A stretch of 52,783 bases of DNA from positions 1-52,783 of the forward strand of contig JAVBQJ010000136.1 in assembly GCA_031549115.1 (NCBI GenBank), in the 5' to 3' direction. Source of the DNA: JAVBQJ01 sp031549115. Lineage in GTDB: Bacteria; Verrucomicrobiota; Lentisphaeria; Victivallales; Victivallaceae. Under the pieces are notes generated by a model. The model was not told where the DNA came from. It made no database searches and saw only the letters and a program-made list of their open reading frames with translations. The translations under genes were made by a program, and so were the position numbers. Below, in pieces: positions 50,324 to 52,783 of this stretch (positions are counted from its first letter, which is position 1; each line of letters starts with the position of its first letter).

Positions 50324-52453
50324 TTATTTCCCGCTGCCGGTGGTGAAGGTGTAATGGTAGTCCTTGAGCAAGCCGCCTTCGGCGGAGAAGAACCCCAGCA
50401 ACTTCTCCAAGTTCAAATAGATGTCGTAGGTCGTGTCCGGCTTCAATTTGACCGGCAGTACGACGATGGTGCCGTCAACATTGTAGAACGGTTTTGACGT
50501 CGTTTCCGGAAATGTCGCAATGCCCTTCGTGCAAAACGCGTAAGAATTGCGATTCATCGGCCGGTCGAACGTGACCGTGATCGCGTTCGTGGCCGGATCG
50601 ACACCGGTCGCGCCATTGACCGGAAATGTGGCCGTCACCTCCGGCGGCACGCCATTGTATTGGCGTTGCAGGTCTTTCACCAGAAATGGTTCGATCAATT
50701 CAGCCAACGAATCGTTGAGCACCAGATTTATGCGCATCTCGGCACAGCCATCGGCTTCACTGACCGTTTCCGTCGAAACGAATTGCTTGATGTAAGCGGC
50801 AACCGCTTCGGCGTCATTCCCTCTGTCGTTCAACGATTTGAACAGGAGTTCGGTAACTTTGCCTTTCTCCAATGACGGCACGGAGGCCAGGAGCGACACC
50901 AGATATTGTCCGTCAACCAGACGAACCACTATCTGCCGCTTTCCAACCGCATCGAATGCACAGAACACATCATCAGGGTTCACGGTCATATCGGATTTCT
51001 GCGCCGCATTGAATTCATACGGCAAATCGCGCAAGTAGGAGGCGAAGGTATCCCGGCCCAGTTTCTTCACCTCCATGATATTGCCGAATTTTTCCCGGTT
51101 ATACCGCTCATACTCCGCCATCGTCTCCGGCCGGGCCGATTGCACGACGGTGTAACCGCCGGACTCGTTACCATCCGCTTTCTGTACTGCGCCCGTATAC
51201 GTTATCGCCCGGGTTTCGGCCGCCAACAGCGCCATGTCCACCATCTGCCCGAATGGACCGGGCAACACCTTCGGAACCTCCATCTTTCGCAACAGGCTCA
51301 AACCGGCGTCATCGATCAGAGTGCCGTTGATATAAAGGGTAGTAACCCGGTTGGACGGCAATTCATTCAGAATGGACGCGTCGAATTGCGCCGCCTCCCC
51401 CTTGCTCTTTTCCGCCGCCGACAGCTCCGGCACGATCGACATGCTCAGAGCGAATATTCCCACGATACCGGCGAAAATTCCGGCCAATTTCCATTTGCTT
51501 CGTTTCATCGCCAACTCCCTGATTCGCAATTTTAAGGTTTTTGCCGACGCGCCCAGATGCGCGCCGCCGCCGGACTCTGGACTGCTCCGCAACTGGAAAT
51601 CCAGCAGGAGACCGGCATAGCCGGACAACCCGGCCTTGTCCAACTGCAACAACTGCCCGACTCTTTCGTCACAATCCAGTTCGGCGATCAAGCACCAGCG
51701 ATTGGCGGCGATCTTCAGAAATGGATTGAGGAAAAAGATATTGCCGAGCATGGTCAGCAAAAACGCGGCCGGATTGTCATACCGCCGAAGATGACCCAGC
51801 TCATGAATCAGGATCATTTTCAGCTGCTGAACCGAGTACATTTCGCATTCCGTCCGCGGGCAAAGAACCGCCCCGCCGAATCGGGTGCCGAAACACGCCG
51901 CCGTCGGCAGCCAACCGCCGCCATCCAGCAACGCCACCGGCACATGCTCCATTCCGGCGAGCCGTTTCGACTCGCGGAATGCGTCCCATACCCGGCCGGA
52001 GGTGATCGCGACGCACCTCCGGACCCGCCCGCGACCTATACAATAGCGGCAGATCTGCTTTGCCGACAAAAACGCCGCTATCATACCATAACCACTTAAA
52101 GCCCACATCACCCAATTCCGGGCCGGAGCCTGCGCCGGGGCCGCTTCCGCGCCACTCACGCCGCCGACCACCGTCACCGGGGCCGCCTCGCCGAACCAGC
52201 TGAAATCCATCGCCGACGCTTCGAGTTGAATATGCCGCCAGGATTTTTCCTCGTCTATTTCCGTCCGTCCGGGAGTGGCGGGCAGGTATTCGAACGGCAG
52301 CAGCACCGCCAGCAGCAGCACACCATAGACGATCCGCCCCCGGGAAAATACCAGCTTCCGCCGCAGCAGCGTTTCCAGCAGCACGACGATCAGCGCCGCC
52401 GCCGCCCCGCGGATGACGGTATTCACGAGATACAGAAGAATCGCGGTACTCAT
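50324..52453 (-). CDS. BlaR1/MecR1-type M56 metallopeptidase sensor with C-terminal Ig-like domain
   Basis: A 709-residue membrane-bound zinc peptidase of the family that cleaves a BlaI-type repressor on sensing a signal. N-terminal spans at about residues 8-28, 40-56 and 116-134; the M56 motif is HELGH (His217, Glu218, His221) with Glu258 in AELDCDERV as third ligand; a fourth span lies near 322-342. In place of the penicillin-binding domain of BlaR1, residues 345-590 form a unique exported part, and about 600-690 resemble a Big_5/Ig-like domain (FPVNGATGVDPATNAITVTFDRPMN in pieces). The ATG overlaps the blaI-like stop (ATGA). It is probably a sensor for something other than beta-lactams. 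Confidence 0.9.
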   Translation of the reverse strand: MSTAILLYLVNTVIRGAAAALIVVLLETLLRRKLVFSRGRIVYGVLLLAVLLPFEYLPATPGRTEIDEEKSWRHIQLEASAMDFSWFGEAAPVTVVGGVSGAEAAPAQAPARNWVMWALSGYGMIAAFLSAKQICRYCIGRGRVRRCVAITSGRVWDAFRESKRLAGMEHVPVALLDGGGWLPTAACFGTRFGGAVLCPRTECEMYSVQQLKMILIHELGHLRRYDNPAAFLLTMLGNIFFLNPFLKIAANRWCLIAELDCDERVGQLLQLDKAGLSGYAGLLLDFQLRSSPESGGGAHLGASAKTLKLRIRELAMKRSKWKLAGIFAGIVGIFALSMSIVPELSAAEKSKGEAAQFDASILNELPSNRVTTLYINGTLIDDAGLSLLRKMEVPKVLPGPFGQMVDMALLAAETRAITYTGAVQKADGNESGGYTVVQSARPETMAEYERYNREKFGNIMEVKKLGRDTFASYLRDLPYEFNAAQKSDMTVNPDDVFCAFDAVGKRQIVVRLVDGQYLVSLLASVPSLEKGKVTELLFKSLNDRGNDAEAVAAYIKQFVSTETVSEADGCAEMRINLVLNDSLAELIEPFLVKDLQRQYNGVPPEVTATFPVNGATGVDPATNAITVTFDRPMNRNSYAFCTKGIATFPETTSKPFYNVDGTIVVLPVKLKPDTTYDIYLNLEKLLGFFSAEGGLLKDYHYTFTTGSGK

Positions 52454-52783
52454 TTCCCCAGCTCCTCGATTTCTTTTTTCAACTCGCTGATATCCGACTC
52501 GGACAGCTTGCCGCTGCGGACGAAAAACGACAGCATCGACCCCGCCGCCCCGTTGAAAAACTTCTCCGCCAGAAGCCGGCCGGTCTGTTCCAGGTAGGTC
52601 TCCCGTGGAATCAACGGCGTGTACTGGTAGTTGCGGCGGCTTCCGGCTTGCTTGACCGCGCCCTTTTTCAGCAGCCGCCCCAGCATGGTTTTGATCGTCA
52701 CCGGCTCCCAGGGATTGCTTTCCTGAACCGATTGCACAATCTCCGGCAGCGTCAGGGGCGCCTTTTCCCACAAGGACTTCATG
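52450..52783 (-). CDS. BlaI/MecI-family repressor (5' end missing)
   Basis: DNA-binding winged-helix repressor that is usually inactivated by proteolysis triggered by the partner BlaR1-type sensor. Visible are LWEKAPLTLPEIVQSVQ and WEPVTIKTMLGRLLKKGAVKQ, the recognition-helix part, then the dimerisation half. Family members begin with about 10-15 residues before the LWEK motif, so the Met at 52782 is internal and the gene runs off the window. Its stop overlaps the sensor start by four bases, fixing the pair as one operon. Confidence 0.93.
   Translation of the reverse strand, partial: MKSLWEKAPLTLPEIVQSVQESNPWEPVTIKTMLGRLLKKGAVKQAGSRRNYQYTPLIPRETYLEQTGRLLAEKFFNGAAGSMLSFFVRSGKLSESDISELKKEIEELGK

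Overview
The window looks like a chromosomal segment of a Gram-negative, GC-rich bacterium of the Lentisphaerota (Victivallis-like). This is inferred, not proven. The grounds are two short pseudopilins of the DUF1559 type, DUF4838 and DUF6259-type glycosidases, a very large protein with repeated DEWVG pre-peptidase-like modules, a lipid A-type acyltransferase implying an LPS outer membrane, and membrane proteins carrying the LALKLYRSLHGEYP motif known from Planctomycetes/Verrucomicrobia/Lentisphaerae proteomes.

Layout. 1-3703 (minus strand) holds the chaperone genes dnaK, groES and groEL (groEL runs off the left edge); dnaK has a near-perfect sigma-54 promoter. 3909-6970 (minus) is a probable four-gene envelope operon ending in two lipoproteins. 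7138-10497 (plus) carries yebC, a stand-alone receiver-domain response regulator and two related exported proteins. 10498-10902 is a gene-free stretch packed with perfect hairpins. 10903-13030 is a translationally coupled set: dus, a small secreted protein and a PocR-AraC regulator. 13057-18546 encodes three paralogous polytopic membrane proteins whose ends carry a 215-bp direct repeat and a truncated gene remnant. 18745-23142 encodes a 1465-residue protein with a papain-like (C39-type) domain, four FN3 modules and four pre-peptidase-like modules. 23237-29920 is an accessory stretch of small secreted, lipo- and membrane proteins of unknown function, two of them leucine-rich, split by a very AT-rich gap.

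29946-48124 is a carbohydrate-use region. Two divergent modules face each other, each containing a GntR/LacI-type regulator followed by a DUF1559 pseudopilin; one continues into a DUF4838 protein and the other into a DUF6259 glycosidase and a GH42-like enzyme. These are followed by a Gfo/Idh/MocA oxidoreductase, an exported esterase-like hydrolase, a GH94-type phosphorylase and a convergent GH63/MGH1-like glycosidase. No sugar transporter or SusC/D pair is present. The right end has a CAT-like acetyltransferase, rplU, purC with a strong terminator, and a BlaI/BlaR1-type repressor-sensor pair, blaI running off the right edge.

Promoters. Many housekeeping-type promoters of the form TTGnnn-N17-TATnnT are readable in the intergenic gaps. 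No tRNA, rRNA, CRISPR array, insertion sequence or phage gene was recognised.
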